Origin: Pediococcus inopinatus
GTDB lineage: Bacteria > Bacillota > Bacilli > Lactobacillales > Lactobacillaceae
NCBI RefSeq assembly: GCF_002982135.1
Contig: NZ_CP019981.1
Location: 496,001 to 560,000, forward strand
Length of the DNA stretch: 64,000 nucleotides
Direction: 5' to 3'
Shown: piece by piece, positions 21,377-32,112 of the stretch
How positions within the stretch are numbered: position 1 is the stretch's first letter
How the letters are laid out: the number at the start of each line of letters is the position of its first letter
Translations under genes and position numbers: made by a program
Notes under the pieces: model-generated
The model's input: only the letters and a program-made list of their open reading frames with translations
The model's database searches: none
What the model was told of the DNA's origin: nothing

Positions 21377-21745
21377 GTGATCCAACAAGAAAGTCGTTTA
21401 AAAGTTGCTGATAATTCTGGAGCACGTGAGATTTTAGTAATTAAAGTTTTGGGTGGTTCTCGTGTTAAATTTGGTTATATTGGTGATATTATTGTTGCTA
21501 CTGTCAAACAAGCAACACCAGGTGGCGTTGTCAAAAAGGGTGACGTTGTCAAGGCTGTAGTTGTTCGGACAAAAACTGGTGCACATCGTGCTGATGGCTC
21601 ATACATCAAATTTGATGAAAATGCTGCAGTTTTAATTAAAGATGATAAGAGCCCACAAGGAACACGTATCTTTGGCCCCGTTGCACGTGAATTGCGTGAC
21701 AAAGATTTCATGAAGATTGTTTCTTTGGCCCCTGAAGTATTGTAA
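21377..21745 (+). CDS. rplN: 50S ribosomal protein L14
   Basis: L14 forms intersubunit bridges and is the binding site of the silencing factor RsfS. It has 122 aa with a GTG start ([16 protein letters not shown]) preceded by AAGGAGG. Confidence 0.98.
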   Translation: MIQQESRLKVADNSGAREILVIKVLGGSRVKFGYIGDIIVATVKQATPGGVVKKGDVVKAVVVRTKTGAHRADGSYIKFDENAAVLIKDDKSPQGTRIFGPVARELRDKDFMKIVSLAPEVL

Positions 21746-21778
21746 TTAAGGATCGGATCGAAGGAGGTGCAACACGAC

Positions 21779-22090
21779 ATGTTCGTAAAAAATGGTGACA
21801 AAGTTCGCGTAATTAGCGGCAAAGAAAAGGGCAAGGAAGGAACAATTACAAAAATCCTTGCTAAACAAAATCGCGTTGTTGTAAAAGACGTAAACAAAGT
21901 TAAAAAACATCAAAAAGCTAGCAACACTAATCCCCAAGGTGGCATTATTGATGTTGAAGCAGCAATTGATGCTTCAAACGTGATGTTAATTGATCCATCT
22001 ACAAATGAACCTACTCGTGTAGGCTATAAAGTAGTAGACGGTAAAAAAGTACGTTTTGCCAAAAAATCTGGCGAAACAATCGATAAATAA
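21779..22090 (+). CDS. rplX: 50S ribosomal protein L24
   Basis: Assembly initiator of the 50S subunit with a KOW motif near the N-terminus ([16 protein letters not shown]). From the ATG at 21779 it has 103 aa. An in-frame GTG at 21767 lies inside the AAGGAGGTG ribosome binding site, so the later ATG is chosen. Confidence 0.97.
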   Translation: MFVKNGDKVRVISGKEKGKEGTITKILAKQNRVVVKDVNKVKKHQKASNTNPQGGIIDVEAAIDASNVMLIDPSTNEPTRVGYKVVDGKKVRFAKKSGETIDK

Positions 22091-22115
22091 TTCATGAAAG
22101 GAGGAAAAATTTTTC

Positions 22116-22658
22116 ATGTCTAACCGATTAAAAGAAAAATATGTTAAAGAAGTTACCCCAGGACTCATGAAGAAGTTTGAATATACTTCAGTTATGCAAA
22201 CACCTAAGGTTGATAAAATCGTCTTGAACATGGGTGTTGGTGATGCAACAACAAATGCTAAAAACCTTGATGAGGCTGTTGAAGAATTAACTTTAATCTC
22301 TGGTCAAAAACCATTGGTTACAAAAGCTAAAAAATCAATTGCTGGTTTCCGTTTACGTGAAGGTATGTCTATTGGTGCAAAAGTTACGCTTCGTGGCGAA
22401 CGTATGTATGACTTCTTAGATAAGTTAATCAACGTTTCTTTACCACGTGTTCGTGATTTCCACGGTATCAGTGCTAAAGCATTTGATGGTCGTGGTAACT
22501 ATACACTTGGGGTTCGTGAACAATTAATCTTCCCTGAAATTGATTATGATAATGTTAACCATGTACGTGGTTTAGATATTGTTATCGTAACAACCGCAGA
22601 GACAGATGAAGAATCTCGTGAATTGTTGGCACAAATGGGAATGCCATTCGAAAAGTAA
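22116..22658 (+). CDS. rplE: 50S ribosomal protein L5
   Basis: L5 binds 5S rRNA and contacts P-site tRNA. It has 180 aa with the canonical [13 protein letters not shown] start and the conserved segments [11 protein letters not shown] and [15 protein letters not shown]. Confidence 0.98.
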   Translation: MSNRLKEKYVKEVTPGLMKKFEYTSVMQTPKVDKIVLNMGVGDATTNAKNLDEAVEELTLISGQKPLVTKAKKSIAGFRLREGMSIGAKVTLRGERMYDFLDKLINVSLPRVRDFHGISAKAFDGRGNYTLGVREQLIFPEIDYDNVNHVRGLDIVIVTTAETDEESRELLAQMGMPFEK

Positions 22659-22676
22659 ACGAAGGGAGCAATTAAC

Positions 22677-22862
22677 TTGGCAAAAAAATCATTAGTTATT
22701 AAGAGTCAACGTCCTGCAAAGTATTCGACACAGAACTACACACGTTGTGAACGTTGTGGCCGTCCACACTCTGTATATCGTAAATTTCATCTTTGCCGTA
22801 TTTGCCTTCGCGAATTAGCTCATGAAGGCCAAATTCCTGGCATGAAAAAAGCAAGCTGGTAA
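22677..22862 (+). CDS. rpsN: 30S ribosomal protein S14, zinc-binding (type Z)
   Basis: The 61-aa short form of S14. The two pairs CERC and CRIC form the zinc ribbon, so this is the C+ zinc-dependent paralogue. A zinc-free paralogue may be encoded elsewhere but is not in the window. It has a TTG start after GAAGGGAG. Confidence 0.98.
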   Translation: MAKKSLVIKSQRPAKYSTQNYTRCERCGRPHSVYRKFHLCRICLRELAHEGQIPGMKKASW

Positions 22863-22895
22863 AATTATACCGGAGTAAAAGGAGGGTAAACATTA

Positions 22896-23294
22896 ATGTC
22901 TATGACTGATCCTATTGCAGATTTCTTAACACGTATTCGTAACGCCAACATGGTGCGTCATGAATCATTGGAAGTTCCTGCATCAAAAATCAAACGAGAT
23001 ATTGCTGAAATTCTTAAGAATGAAGGCTTTATCAAAAATATCGAATATGTCGATGACGACAAACAAGGTATTATTCGTGTATTTCTTAAATATGGTAAAA
23101 ACAAAGAACGCGTTATTACTGGCTTGAAACGTATTTCAAAACCTGGTTTACGTTCATATGTTAAAGCTGATGACGTACCTAAGGTCTTAAACGGTTTAGG
23201 TATTGCTATTATTTCAACATCTGAGGGTGTAATCACTGATAAAGAGGCTCGTGCCAAAAAAGTCGGTGGCGAAGTTTTAGCTTACATTTGGTAA
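22896..23294 (+). CDS. rpsH: 30S ribosomal protein S8
   Basis: S8 organises the central domain of 16S rRNA and in some bacteria represses the spc operon. It has 132 aa with the start [18 protein letters not shown] second ATG lies two codons in; the first has the better spacing to AAGGAGGG. Confidence 0.98.
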   Translation: MSMTDPIADFLTRIRNANMVRHESLEVPASKIKRDIAEILKNEGFIKNIEYVDDDKQGIIRVFLKYGKNKERVITGLKRISKPGLRSYVKADDVPKVLNGLGIAIISTSEGVITDKEARAKKVGGEVLAYIW

Positions 23295-23323
23295 AATTTT
23301 AAAAGTAAGGAGGTGCCATTAAA

Positions 23324-23860
23324 TTGAGTCGTATTGGTTATAAAGCTGTAGAAATTCCATCAGGCGTTGAAGTTAAAGCCGATGGTGATCAAGTAACTGT
23401 CAAAGGTCCTAAGGGTACATTAACACGTACTGTTAGCACGGAAATCACAATGACTGTTAAAGACAATGTGGTTACGTTTGACCGCCCAAGTAATGATAAT
23501 AAAATGCGTGCCTTACATGGTGCAACTCGTGCCAACTTCAATAACATGGTTGACGGAGTTACAAAGGGTTACAAGAAAGAACTACAATTGGTTGGTGTTG
23601 GATATCGTGCACAACTTAAAGGTAAGACTTTAGTTTTGAACTTAGGTTATTCCAACCCTGTTGAATTAGAAACTCCTGCTGATATTGAGTTAGAAGTTCC
23701 TGACAATACACACGTTAATGTTAGTGGAATTAGCAAACAACATGTTGGCGATTTTGCTGCTGAAATTCGTGCCGTTCGTTCTCCAGAACCTTATAAAGGT
23801 AAAGGTGTTCGCTATGTTGGCGAATATGTTCGTCTTAAAGAAGGTAAAACTGGTAAGTAA
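23324..23860 (+). CDS. rplF: 50S ribosomal protein L6
   Basis: L6 lies near the sarcin-ricin loop and the factor-binding site. Its 178 aa hold two similar RNA-binding folds. The C-terminal motif [11 protein letters not shown] is conserved. TTG start after TAAGGAGG. Confidence 0.98.
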   Translation: MSRIGYKAVEIPSGVEVKADGDQVTVKGPKGTLTRTVSTEITMTVKDNVVTFDRPSNDNKMRALHGATRANFNNMVDGVTKGYKKELQLVGVGYRAQLKGKTLVLNLGYSNPVELETPADIELEVPDNTHVNVSGISKQHVGDFAAEIRAVRSPEPYKGKGVRYVGEYVRLKEGKTGK

Positions 23861-23903
23861 TGCCGCATAGGCTAATCATTAGAAAATTTTAGAGGTGAAA
23901 ATT

Positions 23904-24260
23904 GTGATTTCAAAACCAGATAAGAATAAAACACGTCAAAAGCGTCATTTACGTGTTCGTAGCAAGATTTCTGGGACTGCAGAGTGCCCACGCTTAAATG
24001 TATATCGTTCAAATAAAAACATCTACGCTCAAGTAATTGACGACGTAGCGGGTGTAACGCTAGCAAGTGCCTCAACATTGGACAGTGAAGTTAGTGAAGG
24101 TTCAAAAGCTGAACAAGCAAGTTCTGTTGGTGCTTTAGTTGCAAAACGAGCAGCAGCAAAGAAAATCGAAAAGGTCGTTTTTGATCGTGGCGGTTACTTA
24201 TACCACGGACGAGTTGAAGCATTAGCTGAAGCAGCTCGTGAAAATGGACTTAAATTCTAA
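23904..24260 (+). CDS. rplR: 50S ribosomal protein L18
   Basis: 5S rRNA-binding protein. From the GTG at 23904 it has 118 aa, the usual Firmicutes length. An in-frame GTG at 23895 is part of the ribosome binding site AGAGGTG (23891-23897). The C-terminal [12 protein letters not shown] motif is present. Confidence 0.96.
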   Translation: MISKPDKNKTRQKRHLRVRSKISGTAECPRLNVYRSNKNIYAQVIDDVAGVTLASASTLDSEVSEGSKAEQASSVGALVAKRAAAKKIEKVVFDRGGYLYHGRVEALAEAARENGLKF

Positions 24261-24281
24261 GATAAGGAGGGAATACCGTAC

Positions 24282-24785
24282 ATGTCGAATTATATCGATC
24301 CAGAAAAGTTAGACTTGGAAGACCGTGTTGTTTCTATCAATCGTGTAACAAAGGTTGTTAAAGGTGGACGTCGTCTTCGTTTTGCTGCTTTAGTTGTTGT
24401 TGGCGATAAAAATGGTCACGTTGGTTTTGGTACTGGTAAGGCTCAAGAAGTTCCAGAAGCTATTCGTAAAGCCGTTGAAAATGCTACAAAGAGTTTGGTC
24501 CAGGTACCAATTATTGGCACAACCATCCCTCACGAAATCATCGGTGAGTTTGGTGGCGGACGAATTTTGTTGAAGCCTGCTGAAGAAGGTTCTGGTGTTG
24601 CAGCCGGTGGTGCTGTTCGTGCCGTTATGGAACTTGCAGGAGTTGATGATGTTACAAGTAAACGTTTAGGTTCAAATACACCTGTTAACGTTATTCGTGC
24701 AACATTTGAAGGCTTAAAAGGTTTACGTAGTGCTGAGGAAATTGCTGCTTTACGTGGCGTTTCAGCAGATCACTTGGCTGAATAA
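24282..24785 (+). CDS. rpsE: 30S ribosomal protein S5
   Basis: S5 sits at the mRNA entry channel and affects decoding accuracy. It has 167 aa. The N-terminal double-stranded RNA-binding fold carries [18 protein letters not shown], whose loop is the site of spectinomycin-resistance mutations and appears wild type. Confidence 0.98.
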   Translation: MSNYIDPEKLDLEDRVVSINRVTKVVKGGRRLRFAALVVVGDKNGHVGFGTGKAQEVPEAIRKAVENATKSLVQVPIIGTTIPHEIIGEFGGGRILLKPAEEGSGVAAGGAVRAVMELAGVDDVTSKRLGSNTPVNVIRATFEGLKGLRSAEEIAALRGVSADHLAE

Positions 24786-24797
24786 GGAGGAACAATG

Positions 24798-24980
24798 ATG
24801 GCTCAATTAAAAATTACACTTATTAAAAGTGCGGTACATCGCCTCCCAAAGCAACGCAAAATTGTTAAAGAATTAGGTTTGGGACGGGTTAACAGCTCAG
24901 TTGTCTTACCTAATAATGAGGCGACTCGTGGTGCAATTTTCCTTATTGCCCATTTAATCGAAGTTGAAGAAGTTAAATAA
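24798..24980 (+). CDS. rpmD: 50S ribosomal protein L30
   Basis: Small 50S protein of 60 aa ([19 protein letters not shown]). Two consecutive ATG codons at 24795 and 24798 are possible; the second has better spacing to AAGGAGG (24784-24790). Confidence 0.96.
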   Translation: MAQLKITLIKSAVHRLPKQRKIVKELGLGRVNSSVVLPNNEATRGAIFLIAHLIEVEEVK

Positions 24981-25009
24981 TTTAAATTAGTTAGGAGGTG
25001 CTGAAACTT

Positions 25010-25444
25010 ATGAAGTTAAATGAATTAAAACCTAGCGAAGGTTCACGTCGCGAACGTAACCGTCTTGGCCGTGGAACATCATCTGGTAATGGTAAAACAT
25101 CTGGTCGTGGTCAAAAGGGACAAAAAGCACGTAGCAAGGTTCGTTTGGGCTTTGAAGGTGGGCAAATGCCACTTTATCGTCGTATTCCAAAACGTGGATT
25201 TACTAACATTAACCGTAAGGAATATGCGATCGTTAATCTTAATGACTTAAACGCCTTTGATGAGGGTGCAGAAATTACACCTGAAGCACTTTTAAAGGCT
25301 GGAGCTGTTAAGAAAGCACTTAGCGGTGTTAAAGTTCTTGGTAGTGGTGAGTTATCAAAGAAACTTACAGTTAAGGCTAACAAGTTCTCAGAAAGTGCAG
25401 TAAAAGCAATTGAAGCTGCAGGCGGCAAAACTGAGGTGATTTAA
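25010..25444 (+). CDS. rplO: 50S ribosomal protein L15
   Basis: Late-assembling 50S protein. From the ATG at 25010 it has 144 aa and the conserved [13 protein letters not shown] start. The in-frame GTG at 24998 overlaps AGGAGG and is rejected. The glycine/arginine-rich N-terminal extension ([20 protein letters not shown]) is typical. The stop overlaps the secY start by one base. Confidence 0.97.
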   Translation: MKLNELKPSEGSRRERNRLGRGTSSGNGKTSGRGQKGQKARSKVRLGFEGGQMPLYRRIPKRGFTNINRKEYAIVNLNDLNAFDEGAEITPEALLKAGAVKKALSGVKVLGSGELSKKLTVKANKFSESAVKAIEAAGGKTEVI

Positions 25445-26757
25445 TGCTATCGACTATCAAAAACGCTTTTAAAGTAAAGGATATTAGAAATAAAATTCTG
25501 TTTACACTAGGTGTTTTGATTGTTTATCGTTTAGGTGCGTATATCACAGTTCCTGGGATTAACGCCAAAGCATTACAAAGTGTTGCTTCCTCCGGATTGG
25601 TTGGCATTCTAAATACATTTAGTGGTGGTGGCCTATCCAATTACTCTATTTTTGCGATGGGGGTTTCCCCATATATCACGGCTCAAATTGTTATTCAACT
25701 TTTACAAATGGACATCGTGCCCAGATTTGTAGAGTGGAGTAAACAAGGAGAGGTTGGACGTCGAAAGCTAAATCAAGCTACAAGATATTTAACTATTATC
25801 TTGGCATTTGTTCAGTCAGTCGGAATTACAGCCGGATTTAATGCTTTAAGTAGTTTAAATCTAGTCGAAAATCCAAGTGTTCAAACTTACATTACAATTG
25901 GATTGATTTTGACTGGTGGTACAATGTTAGCAACTTGGTTGGGTGATATGATTACTGACCGGGGCCTCGGAAACGGGGTTTCAATTCTAATTTTTGCCGG
26001 GATTATTGCTCGGACACCAACAAGTATGTATCAAATTTATCAAGAACAATTTGTCGATACGGCAAAAAGTGATTGGTGGAGCAGTTTCTTATTCGTTGGT
26101 GCGCTGATTATCGCAGTTTTAGTTATTGTTATATTTGTCACTTGGGTTCAACAAGCTAGTCGTCGTGTGCCAATTCAGTACACTCGCCGTGCTTCTGGAG
26201 CTTCAGACAGCAGTTACTTACCGTTAAAGGTTAACGTAGCTGGTGTTATCCCTGTTATTTTTGCAAGTTCGTTTATCGCAACGCCTCAAACTATTTTGAT
26301 GGCTTTTGCGAATAACCATGCGCAAGATACTTGGTACAAAGTGTTGTCAGATGTATTCAATATGCAGACAACAGATGGTGCAATTCTATATACTTTCTTG
26401 ATTGTTGTATTCACATTCTTCTATGCTTTTGTTCAGGTTAATCCGGAAAAGCTGGCAGAGAATCTTCAAAAACAAGGGAGTTATATTCCTGGAGTTTGGC
26501 CTGGTCATGAGACGCAGAGTTATGTATCTCAACTTTTGATTCGTTTATCAGTTGTGGGTTCGTTATTCTTAGGATTAGTTTCACTAATTCCTTTAATTGC
26601 GCAAGACCTGTGGAACTTAGATGAATCAATTGGATTAGGCGGAACGAGTTTACTAATTGTTGTTGGTGTTGCGATTGAAATTATCAGTCAAATTGATGGC
26701 TTAATGATGAAGCGTGAATACGTCGGATTTATTAGGACACCAGAGCAAACCGATTAA
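25444..26757 (+). CDS. secY: SecY, channel subunit of the Sec translocon
   Basis: Pore-forming subunit of SecYEG, which exports unfolded preproteins with SecA and inserts membrane proteins with SRP. The 437 aa are predicted to make ten membrane spans. Conserved parts include the plug/pore region ([19 protein letters not shown]) and the cytoplasmic loop with [10 protein letters not shown]. Starting from the rplO stop (TAATG) it is translationally coupled to the ribosomal protein genes, the usual Firmicutes arrangement, with adk next. Confidence 0.98.
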   Translation: MLSTIKNAFKVKDIRNKILFTLGVLIVYRLGAYITVPGINAKALQSVASSGLVGILNTFSGGGLSNYSIFAMGVSPYITAQIVIQLLQMDIVPRFVEWSKQGEVGRRKLNQATRYLTIILAFVQSVGITAGFNALSSLNLVENPSVQTYITIGLILTGGTMLATWLGDMITDRGLGNGVSILIFAGIIARTPTSMYQIYQEQFVDTAKSDWWSSFLFVGALIIAVLVIVIFVTWVQQASRRVPIQYTRRASGASDSSYLPLKVNVAGVIPVIFASSFIATPQTILMAFANNHAQDTWYKVLSDVFNMQTTDGAILYTFLIVVFTFFYAFVQVNPEKLAENLQKQGSYIPGVWPGHETQSYVSQLLIRLSVVGSLFLGLVSLIPLIAQDLWNLDESIGLGGTSLLIVVGVAIEIISQIDGLMMKREYVGFIRTPEQTD

Positions 26758-26777
26758 AAACGGAGGGCAAAGATAAT

Positions 26778-27437
26778 ATGTCTACACTTAATCTTGTATT
26801 AATGGGATTACCTGGTGCTGGTAAAGGTACGCAAGCACAAAAAATAGTTGATGAATTTGAAATTCCTCATATTTCCACGGGTGACATTTTCCGTGCAGCA
26901 ATGAAAAATGAAACTGAAATGGGACTTGAAGCAAAAAAATACATTGACCAAGGTAATTTAGTTCCTGATTCTGTTACAGACGGTATTGTGGCGGATCGTT
27001 TAGCTGAAGACGATACAAAAGTCGGCTTTATGCTGGATGGATACCCAAGAAATCTCGAGCAGGCACAGGCATTGGATTCAATGACTGCAAAGCTTAATAA
27101 GCCAATTAGTGCAGTTATCAACATTCATGTTGATGCAGATGTGCTAGTTGAACGTTTGTCAGGTCGATTCATCTGTAAGAACTGTGGTGCAACTTATCAT
27201 AAGTTGTACAACAAGCCTAAGGTAGAAGGAACTTGTGACGTTTGTGGTCACCATGAATTTTACCAACGTGAAGATGATAAACCCGAAACCGTAAAAAATC
27301 GTATTGAGGTTAATACAAAGCTGAATACACCACTCATTGATTTTTATAATGATAAGAAATTATTGTATACAGTTAATGGTGATCAAGATATCAACGATGT
27401 ATACCGAGAAATTCAAAAGGTATTACGAGCTATTTAA
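26778..27437 (+). CDS. adk: Adenylate kinase
   Basis: Interconverts ATP and AMP with two ADP. It has 219 aa with the P-loop [10 protein letters not shown] (residues 9-18). The long LID domain carries two cysteine pairs (CKNC and CDVC), so this is the zinc-binding Gram-positive form. It follows secY by 20 bp in the spc operon. Confidence 0.98.
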   Translation: MSTLNLVLMGLPGAGKGTQAQKIVDEFEIPHISTGDIFRAAMKNETEMGLEAKKYIDQGNLVPDSVTDGIVADRLAEDDTKVGFMLDGYPRNLEQAQALDSMTAKLNKPISAVINIHVDADVLVERLSGRFICKNCGATYHKLYNKPKVEGTCDVCGHHEFYQREDDKPETVKNRIEVNTKLNTPLIDFYNDKKLLYTVNGDQDINDVYREIQKVLRAI

Positions 27438-27475
27438 TGCTTGCCTGTTCATTATTACCAGTTAATTTTGTTTGT

Positions 27476-27552
27476 TTGCAAATGAAATTACCTTATGGTA
27501 AACTTGTTCAGGTTTAGCTTATAGTACTTTTATGCACAATAAGCGCTTGAAC
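27476..27552 (+). promoter_or_regulatory. Internal promoter and hairpin leader of infA
   Basis: Within the 160-bp adk-infA gap there is TTGCAA (27476-27481), a 17-bp spacer and an extended -10 TGG-TAAACT (27499-27504). A hairpin follows at once: GTTCAGG (27506-27512) with CTTGAAC (27546-27552), and GCTTAT (27517-27522) with ATAAGC (27539-27544), loop 27523-27538. No T-run follows, so it is not a terminator. Confidence 0.55.
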
Positions 27553-27597
27553 GAAATGAATTTGTAAAAAAGACAGTAAAAATGGGAGGCACATTTA

Positions 27598-27816
27598 GTG
27601 GCAAAAGATAATGTCATTGAAATTGAAGGTAAAGTTAAAGAAACTTTACCGAACGCGATGTTTAAGGTGGAACTCGAAAACGGTCATGAGATATTGGCAC
27701 ATGTTTCTGGAAAAATTCGGATGCATTATATTCGTATTCTTCCAGGTGACAAAGTAACTGTGGAAATGTCACCATATGACCTTTCAAAGGGTCGTATTAC
27801 CTATCGTTTCAGATAA
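27598..27816 (+). CDS. infA: Translation initiation factor IF-1
   Basis: S1-like OB-fold factor that blocks the A site of the 30S subunit during initiation. It has 72 aa and a GTG start after GGGAGG. The sequence from [20 protein letters not shown] to the end is typical. Confidence 0.98.
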   Translation: MAKDNVIEIEGKVKETLPNAMFKVELENGHEILAHVSGKIRMHYIRILPGDKVTVEMSPYDLSKGRITYRFR

Positions 27817-27846
27817 GTTTTTAACGTTTTATTAGGAGGAATATTC

Positions 27847-27966
27847 ATGAAAGTACGTCCATCAGTAAAACCAATGTGTGAACATTGTAAAGTAATTAAA
27901 CGTAAAGGACGCGTTATGGTTATTTGCTCAGCAAATCCAAAACACAAACAACGTCAAGGAAAATAA
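27847..27966 (+). CDS. rpmJ: 50S ribosomal protein L36
   Basis: 39-aa protein encoded between infA and rpsM, starting [15 protein letters not shown] and ending KHKQRQGK. C11, C14, C27 and a histidine make the zinc-binding form. ATG start after TTAGGAGGA. It is easily missed because of its length. Confidence 0.97.
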   Translation: MKVRPSVKPMCEHCKVIKRKGRVMVICSANPKHKQRQGK

Positions 27967-27987
27967 TTAAGCTGGAGGTGAAATTTA

Positions 27988-28353
27988 ATGGCTCGTATTG
28001 CAGGTGTTGATTTACCACGTGATAAACGAATCGTGATTGCTTTAACATATATTTTTGGTATCGGAAATACAACAGCTGTCAAGATCTTAAAGGATGCAGG
28101 TGTCTCTGAAGATGTCCGTGTTCGTGATCTTGCTGCTGATGATGAAGATAAAGTTCGTGCACAAGTAGATAACTATCGTGTAGAAGGAGATCTTCGTCGT
28201 TCAGTAAGTCTTGATATCAAACGTCTTCAAGAAATCGGTTCATACCGTGGCATGCGTCATCGTCGTGGACTTCCAGTTCGTGGTCAAAACACGAAGAACA
28301 ACGCACGAACTCGTAAAGGCAAAAAGGTATCAATTGCCGGTAGAAAGAAATAA
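27988..28353 (+). CDS. rpsM: 30S ribosomal protein S13
   Basis: S13 forms bridges from the 30S head to the 50S subunit and touches P-site tRNA with its basic tail ([17 protein letters not shown]). It has 121 aa and the start [14 protein letters not shown]. Confidence 0.98.
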   Translation: MARIAGVDLPRDKRIVIALTYIFGIGNTTAVKILKDAGVSEDVRVRDLAADDEDKVRAQVDNYRVEGDLRRSVSLDIKRLQEIGSYRGMRHRRGLPVRGQNTKNNARTRKGKKVSIAGRKK

Positions 28354-28374
28354 TAAATAAAGGAGGCTAGCATA

Positions 28375-28764
28375 TTGGCAACCAGAAAAACTTCTCGTAA
28401 ACGTCGAGTAAGAAAGAACATCGAAGCTGGAGTGGCACATATTCACTCAACTTTTAACAATACATTAGTTATGATTACAGATCCTCAAGGAAATGCTGTT
28501 GCATGGTCATCAGCAGGTTCACTTGGATTCAAAGGTAGTCGTAAGTCGACTCCATTTGCTGCCCAAATGGCTGCAGAAGCTGCAGCTAAAGCAGCTATGG
28601 AACATGGAATGAAATCCGTTGAAGTTGCTGTTAAGGGTCCTGGTTCTGGTCGTGAAGCTGCTATTCGGGCACTCCAATCCACTGGATTAGAAGTATCCGC
28701 AATTCGCGATGTCACACCAGTTCCTCATAATGGTTCTCGTCCTCCAAAGCGCCGTCGTGTATAG
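28375..28764 (+). CDS. rpsK: 30S ribosomal protein S11
   Basis: S11 lies on the 30S platform next to the Shine-Dalgarno helix. It has 129 aa and a TTG start after AAAGGAGG. The conserved tail [18 protein letters not shown] is present. An 82-bp gap precedes rpoA, longer than the neighbouring spacers, with no clear promoter in it. Confidence 0.98.
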   Translation: MATRKTSRKRRVRKNIEAGVAHIHSTFNNTLVMITDPQGNAVAWSSAGSLGFKGSRKSTPFAAQMAAEAAAKAAMEHGMKSVEVAVKGPGSGREAAIRALQSTGLEVSAIRDVTPVPHNGSRPPKRRRV

Positions 28765-28846
28765 TGCGTCAATTTTTTGAGGGCTAACTTCATGATGCAT
28801 TCAGAGTTAATATGCACAACGCGTTTTGAAAGGGGTAAAGATAAGA

Positions 28847-29791
28847 ATGATCGAATTTGAAAAACCAAACATTCATAAAATTGATGAGAATATCAATTAC
28901 GGCAAGTTTGTCGTTGAACCGCTCGAACGTGGGTACGGAACAACATTAGGCAATTCTTTGCGTCGTATTTTGTTGTCATCATTACCGGGTGCGGCGGTTA
29001 CAAGCATTCAAATTGATGGCGTTCTTCATGAGTTTTCAACAATTGAAGGCGTAGTTGAAGATGTCACACAAATCATCTTAAACATTAAAAAGGTTTCTTT
29101 AAAGATCGAAAGTGATGATGAAAAATCTTTAGAGATTGATGTTAAGGGTCCTGCTACCGTCACTGCTGGTGACATTCAAGGTGACAGTGATGTTGAGATT
29201 CTTAATCCAGATCAGTATATCTGTACCGTTGCTGATGGCGTGACTTTTCATGCTATATTGACAGCTGATACGGGTCGTGGTTATGTTTCAGCTGATGAAA
29301 ATAAGGCTCGCAAGGATGATATGCCAATTGGTGTGCTTCCAATCGATTCCATTTATACCCCAATCGAGCGTGTCAATTATCAAGTTGAGAACACACGTGT
29401 TGGTCAACGGGATGACTATGATAAGCTTACTTTGGATGTTTGGACCGATGGTTCCATTAGTCCTAGTGAGGCTACTAGTCTTTCAGCAAAAATTCTTACT
29501 GAACATTTGGCTCTATTTGTTAATTTAACAGATGAAGCTAAAGATGCTGAAATCATGGTCGAAAAGGAAGAAACACATAAAGAAAAAATGTTAGAGATGT
29601 CCATCGAAGAGCTTGATTTGTCAGTTCGTTCATACAATTGTTTGAAACGTGCTGGAATCAATACTGTTCAGGAATTAACTGACAAAACTGAAGCACAAAT
29701 GATGAAAGTTAGAAACTTTGGGCGTAAATCCCTTGAAGAGGTTAAAGTTAAATTAACTGACCTTGGACTTTCATTACGCAATGAAGACTAA
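28847..29791 (+). CDS. rpoA: RNA polymerase alpha subunit
   Basis: Alpha subunit, 314 aa from the ATG at 28847 ([13 protein letters not shown]). An upstream in-frame TTG at 28826 lies before the ribosome binding site and is rejected. The N-terminal dimerisation domain has the [19 protein letters not shown] motif that starts polymerase assembly. The C-terminal domain (from about residue 245) has [14 protein letters not shown] and [11 protein letters not shown] for UP-element and activator contacts. Confidence 0.98.
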   Translation: MIEFEKPNIHKIDENINYGKFVVEPLERGYGTTLGNSLRRILLSSLPGAAVTSIQIDGVLHEFSTIEGVVEDVTQIILNIKKVSLKIESDDEKSLEIDVKGPATVTAGDIQGDSDVEILNPDQYICTVADGVTFHAILTADTGRGYVSADENKARKDDMPIGVLPIDSIYTPIERVNYQVENTRVGQRDDYDKLTLDVWTDGSISPSEATSLSAKILTEHLALFVNLTDEAKDAEIMVEKEETHKEKMLEMSIEELDLSVRSYNCLKRAGINTVQELTDKTEAQMMKVRNFGRKSLEEVKVKLTDLGLSLRNED

Positions 29792-29812
29792 TTATAAGGA
29801 GGGTTTCCATTC

Positions 29813-30196
29813 ATGGGCTATCGTAAATTAGGTCGTACGAGTTCACAACGCAAGGCTTTACTTCGTGACTTGACCACTAACTTAATTGTTAATGAAAAGA
29901 TCGTTACAACTGAAGCACGCGCAAAAGAAGTTCGTTCAACTACTGATAAAATGATTACATTAAGCAAACGCGGTGATTTACATGCACGTCGTCAGGCTGC
30001 TGCTTTTCTTCGCAATGTAGTTGCTGATGTTTCTGAAGATGCTGACGAGGTTAAAGTTACTTCTGCACTTCAAAAATTGTTTGATGATTTAGCTACTCGT
30101 TATGCTGACCGTAATGGTGGGTATACACGAATTCTTAAGACAATGCCTCGCCGCGGAGACGCTGCACCAATGGTTATCTTGGAATTTGTTGACTAA
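29813..30196 (+). CDS. rplQ: 50S ribosomal protein L17
   Basis: Last gene of the alpha operon, 127 aa ([20 protein letters not shown]). L17 binds near the tunnel exit. The stop codon is part of a small terminator-like hairpin. Confidence 0.98.
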   Translation: MGYRKLGRTSSQRKALLRDLTTNLIVNEKIVTTEARAKEVRSTTDKMITLSKRGDLHARRQAAAFLRNVVADVSEDADEVKVTSALQKLFDDLATRYADRNGGYTRILKTMPRRGDAAPMVILEFVD

Positions 30197-30222
30197 ATAT
30201 TCAATCGAATATTTAATTTTTT
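30195..30222 (+). terminator. A/T-rich terminator-like hairpin after rplQ
   Basis: AAATATTC (30195-30202) pairs with GAATATTT (30207-30214) across a 4-nt loop, then AATTTTTT. Low GC makes it weak. The stronger structure is about 100 bp further on. Confidence 0.5.
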
Positions 30223-30239
30223 AAATTAACAAATTTATC

Positions 30240-30341
30240 ACTAGAAGTTGTGGTAGGGTGTAATGATGTTGGAATTTATTCCGAGTCTAGCCCACGGTTA
30301 ATACGTTGTATTAACTATCACTTCTTTTCAGTGATTTTTTT
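30240..30341 (+). ncRNA. Candidate L17 downstream element (3' UTR RNA of rplQ)
   Basis: Consecutive hairpins lie just after rplQ: GGAAT-TT-ATTCC (about 30271-30282), the perfect GTTAATAC-GTT-GTATTAAC (30297-30315), and ATCACT (30317-30322) with AGTGAT (30330-30335) followed by seven T (an intrinsic terminator). Position and layout fit the L17DE motif known from Lactobacillales. The family assignment is from memory of its location, not from a covariance search. Confidence 0.5.
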
Positions 30342-30427
30342 GTATCTACATAAAAGCATAAGTATACTGGTTAGTGCGTTTGGGTATGTTAAAATAGAAA
30401 AAATACCTATCAAAGGAATGTTCTCGG

Positions 30428-31264
30428 ATGAATGAAGTGATTAAAGTTGCACACTTAACATATGCATATTCTAAAAATAGTCAACCTGCTTTAGATGACG
30501 TCTCTTTTACGATTTCAAGCGGTGAGTGGGTAGCGATCGTTGGTCATAACGGCAGTGGGAAAAGTACACTAGCTCAAGCGTTGGACGGACTGATTGATTT
30601 TAAACAAGGACAAATTTGGGTTGAAGGTACTGAACTCGCAGAAGAAAGTGTTTGGGAAGTTCGTAACAAAATTGGCATGATCTTTCAGAATCCGGATAAT
30701 CAATTCGTGGGGGCCACTGTGGAAGACGATGTGGCCTTTGGTCTGGAAAACATGGCGATTCCGCATGATGAAATGCACGAACGCGTGATGCAGGCACTAG
30801 AAGAAGTTCAGATGAGCGAGTTTCGTCACAAACAACCTGATCAGTTATCTGGAGGGCAAAAACAGCGAGTGGCACTTGCCGGAGTGATCGCCATGCAGCC
30901 TAAAATTATTATTTTGGACGAAGCAACCAGTATGTTGGATCCAGTGGGTCGGCGAGAAATTATAAACGTGATTCGTAAATTAAAGAAACGTTTGGGAATC
31001 ACCGTGTTGTCCATTACCCATGAAATGGATGAAACAACCGATGCGGACAAGGTCATTGTTTTAAACGATGGTAAAGTAATTCGTACAGGTACTCCGGAAA
31101 CTATCTATAACCATAGTGAGCTGTTATTGCAGTTGGGATTAGATGTTCCTTATTCCCAGAGATTAAAAAGGGAGTTAAAGCAGCGTCAGGTGAAAACGCC
31201 GGAAGCTTATTTTGATGAGAAAGGAATGGTGGACTGGTTATGGCAATCACTTTTAAAGAAGTAA
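30428..31264 (+). CDS. ecfA1: ECF transporter ATPase A1
   Basis: One of two ATPases of the shared energising module of group II energy-coupling-factor vitamin transporters. It has 278 aa with Walker A GHNGSGKSTL (about residues 38-47), Q-loop FQNPDNQFVG, signature LSGGQKQRVALAG and Walker B IIILDEATSMLDP. The order ecfA1-ecfA2-ecfT-truA right after rplQ is conserved in Firmicutes. It overlaps ecfA2 by 25 bp. Confidence 0.96.
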   Translation: MNEVIKVAHLTYAYSKNSQPALDDVSFTISSGEWVAIVGHNGSGKSTLAQALDGLIDFKQGQIWVEGTELAEESVWEVRNKIGMIFQNPDNQFVGATVEDDVAFGLENMAIPHDEMHERVMQALEEVQMSEFRHKQPDQLSGGQKQRVALAGVIAMQPKIIILDEATSMLDPVGRREIINVIRKLKKRLGITVLSITHEMDETTDADKVIVLNDGKVIRTGTPETIYNHSELLLQLGLDVPYSQRLKRELKQRQVKTPEAYFDEKGMVDWLWQSLLKK

Positions 31265-32112
31265 CTTACACCTATTCGCCTGATACGCCTTTTGAATTTG
31301 AAGCTTTGAAAAATATCTCCACAAAAATTGAGGATAATTCGGTTACTGCGATAATTGGACACACAGGAAGCGGCAAATCGACGCTCCTGCAGCATTTAAA
31401 TGCGCTTTTGAAACCTACTGGTGGTACGGTCCTGATCGGTGATACTGCGATCACTTCTGAAACCAGTAACAAGAATCTGAAGCCGTTAAGAAAAAAAGTG
31501 GGCATTGTATTTCAGTTTCCTGAAAAACAGCTTTTTGCGGAGACGGTAGAAAAAGATATTGCTTTTGGACCAGAAAATTTTGGTAATACCACTGAAGAAG
31601 CAAGCCAAGTTGCTAAAAGAATGGCTGGATTAGTAGGGTTGCCTGCAGAGGTGCTTTCCCGATCACCTTTCGAATTATCAGGTGGTCAAATGCGACGCGT
31701 TGCGATTGCGGGTGTCTTAGCTATGCAGCCCGAAGTTCTGGTGCTTGATGAACCCACGGCAGGCTTAGATCCCAGGGGCCGTCGTGAAATTATGCAGCTT
31801 TTTACGAAACTTCAAAACACGCAAAAATTTACCATTGTTTTGGTTACTCATCAAATGGAAGATGTCGCTAATTATGCAGATCATGTGATTGTGATGGAGG
31901 CCGGGAAGATTGTTAAAGAAGGCAGTCCACGAACTGTTTTTGCCGATGTCGAATGGCTACATGAAAAACAATTGGATGTGCCAGCTAGTACCGAATTTGC
32001 CTTTGAAATGCAGAAACGCGGCTTTCATTTCACCCAGTTTCCGTTAACGGAGTCGGAGTTGGCTGATGACATAGCCGATTTGTTTAAGAAGAGAGGCCAA
32101 ACGCATGAATAA
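31240..32112 (+). CDS. ecfA2: ECF transporter ATPase A2
   Basis: Second ATPase of the ECF module, 290 aa. Walker A is GHTGSGKSTLL, followed by FQFPEKQLFAETV, the signature LSGGQMRRVAIAG and Walker B LVLDEPTAGLDP. EcfA1 and EcfA2 form a heterodimer that drives EcfT. Overlaps of 25 bp with ecfA1 and 8 bp with ecfT show tight coupling. Confidence 0.96.
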   Translation: MAITFKEVTYTYSPDTPFEFEALKNISTKIEDNSVTAIIGHTGSGKSTLLQHLNALLKPTGGTVLIGDTAITSETSNKNLKPLRKKVGIVFQFPEKQLFAETVEKDIAFGPENFGNTTEEASQVAKRMAGLVGLPAEVLSRSPFELSGGQMRRVAIAGVLAMQPEVLVLDEPTAGLDPRGRREIMQLFTKLQNTQKFTIVLVTHQMEDVANYADHVIVMEAGKIVKEGSPRTVFADVEWLHEKQLDVPASTEFAFEMQKRGFHFTQFPLTESELADDIADLFKKRGQTHE

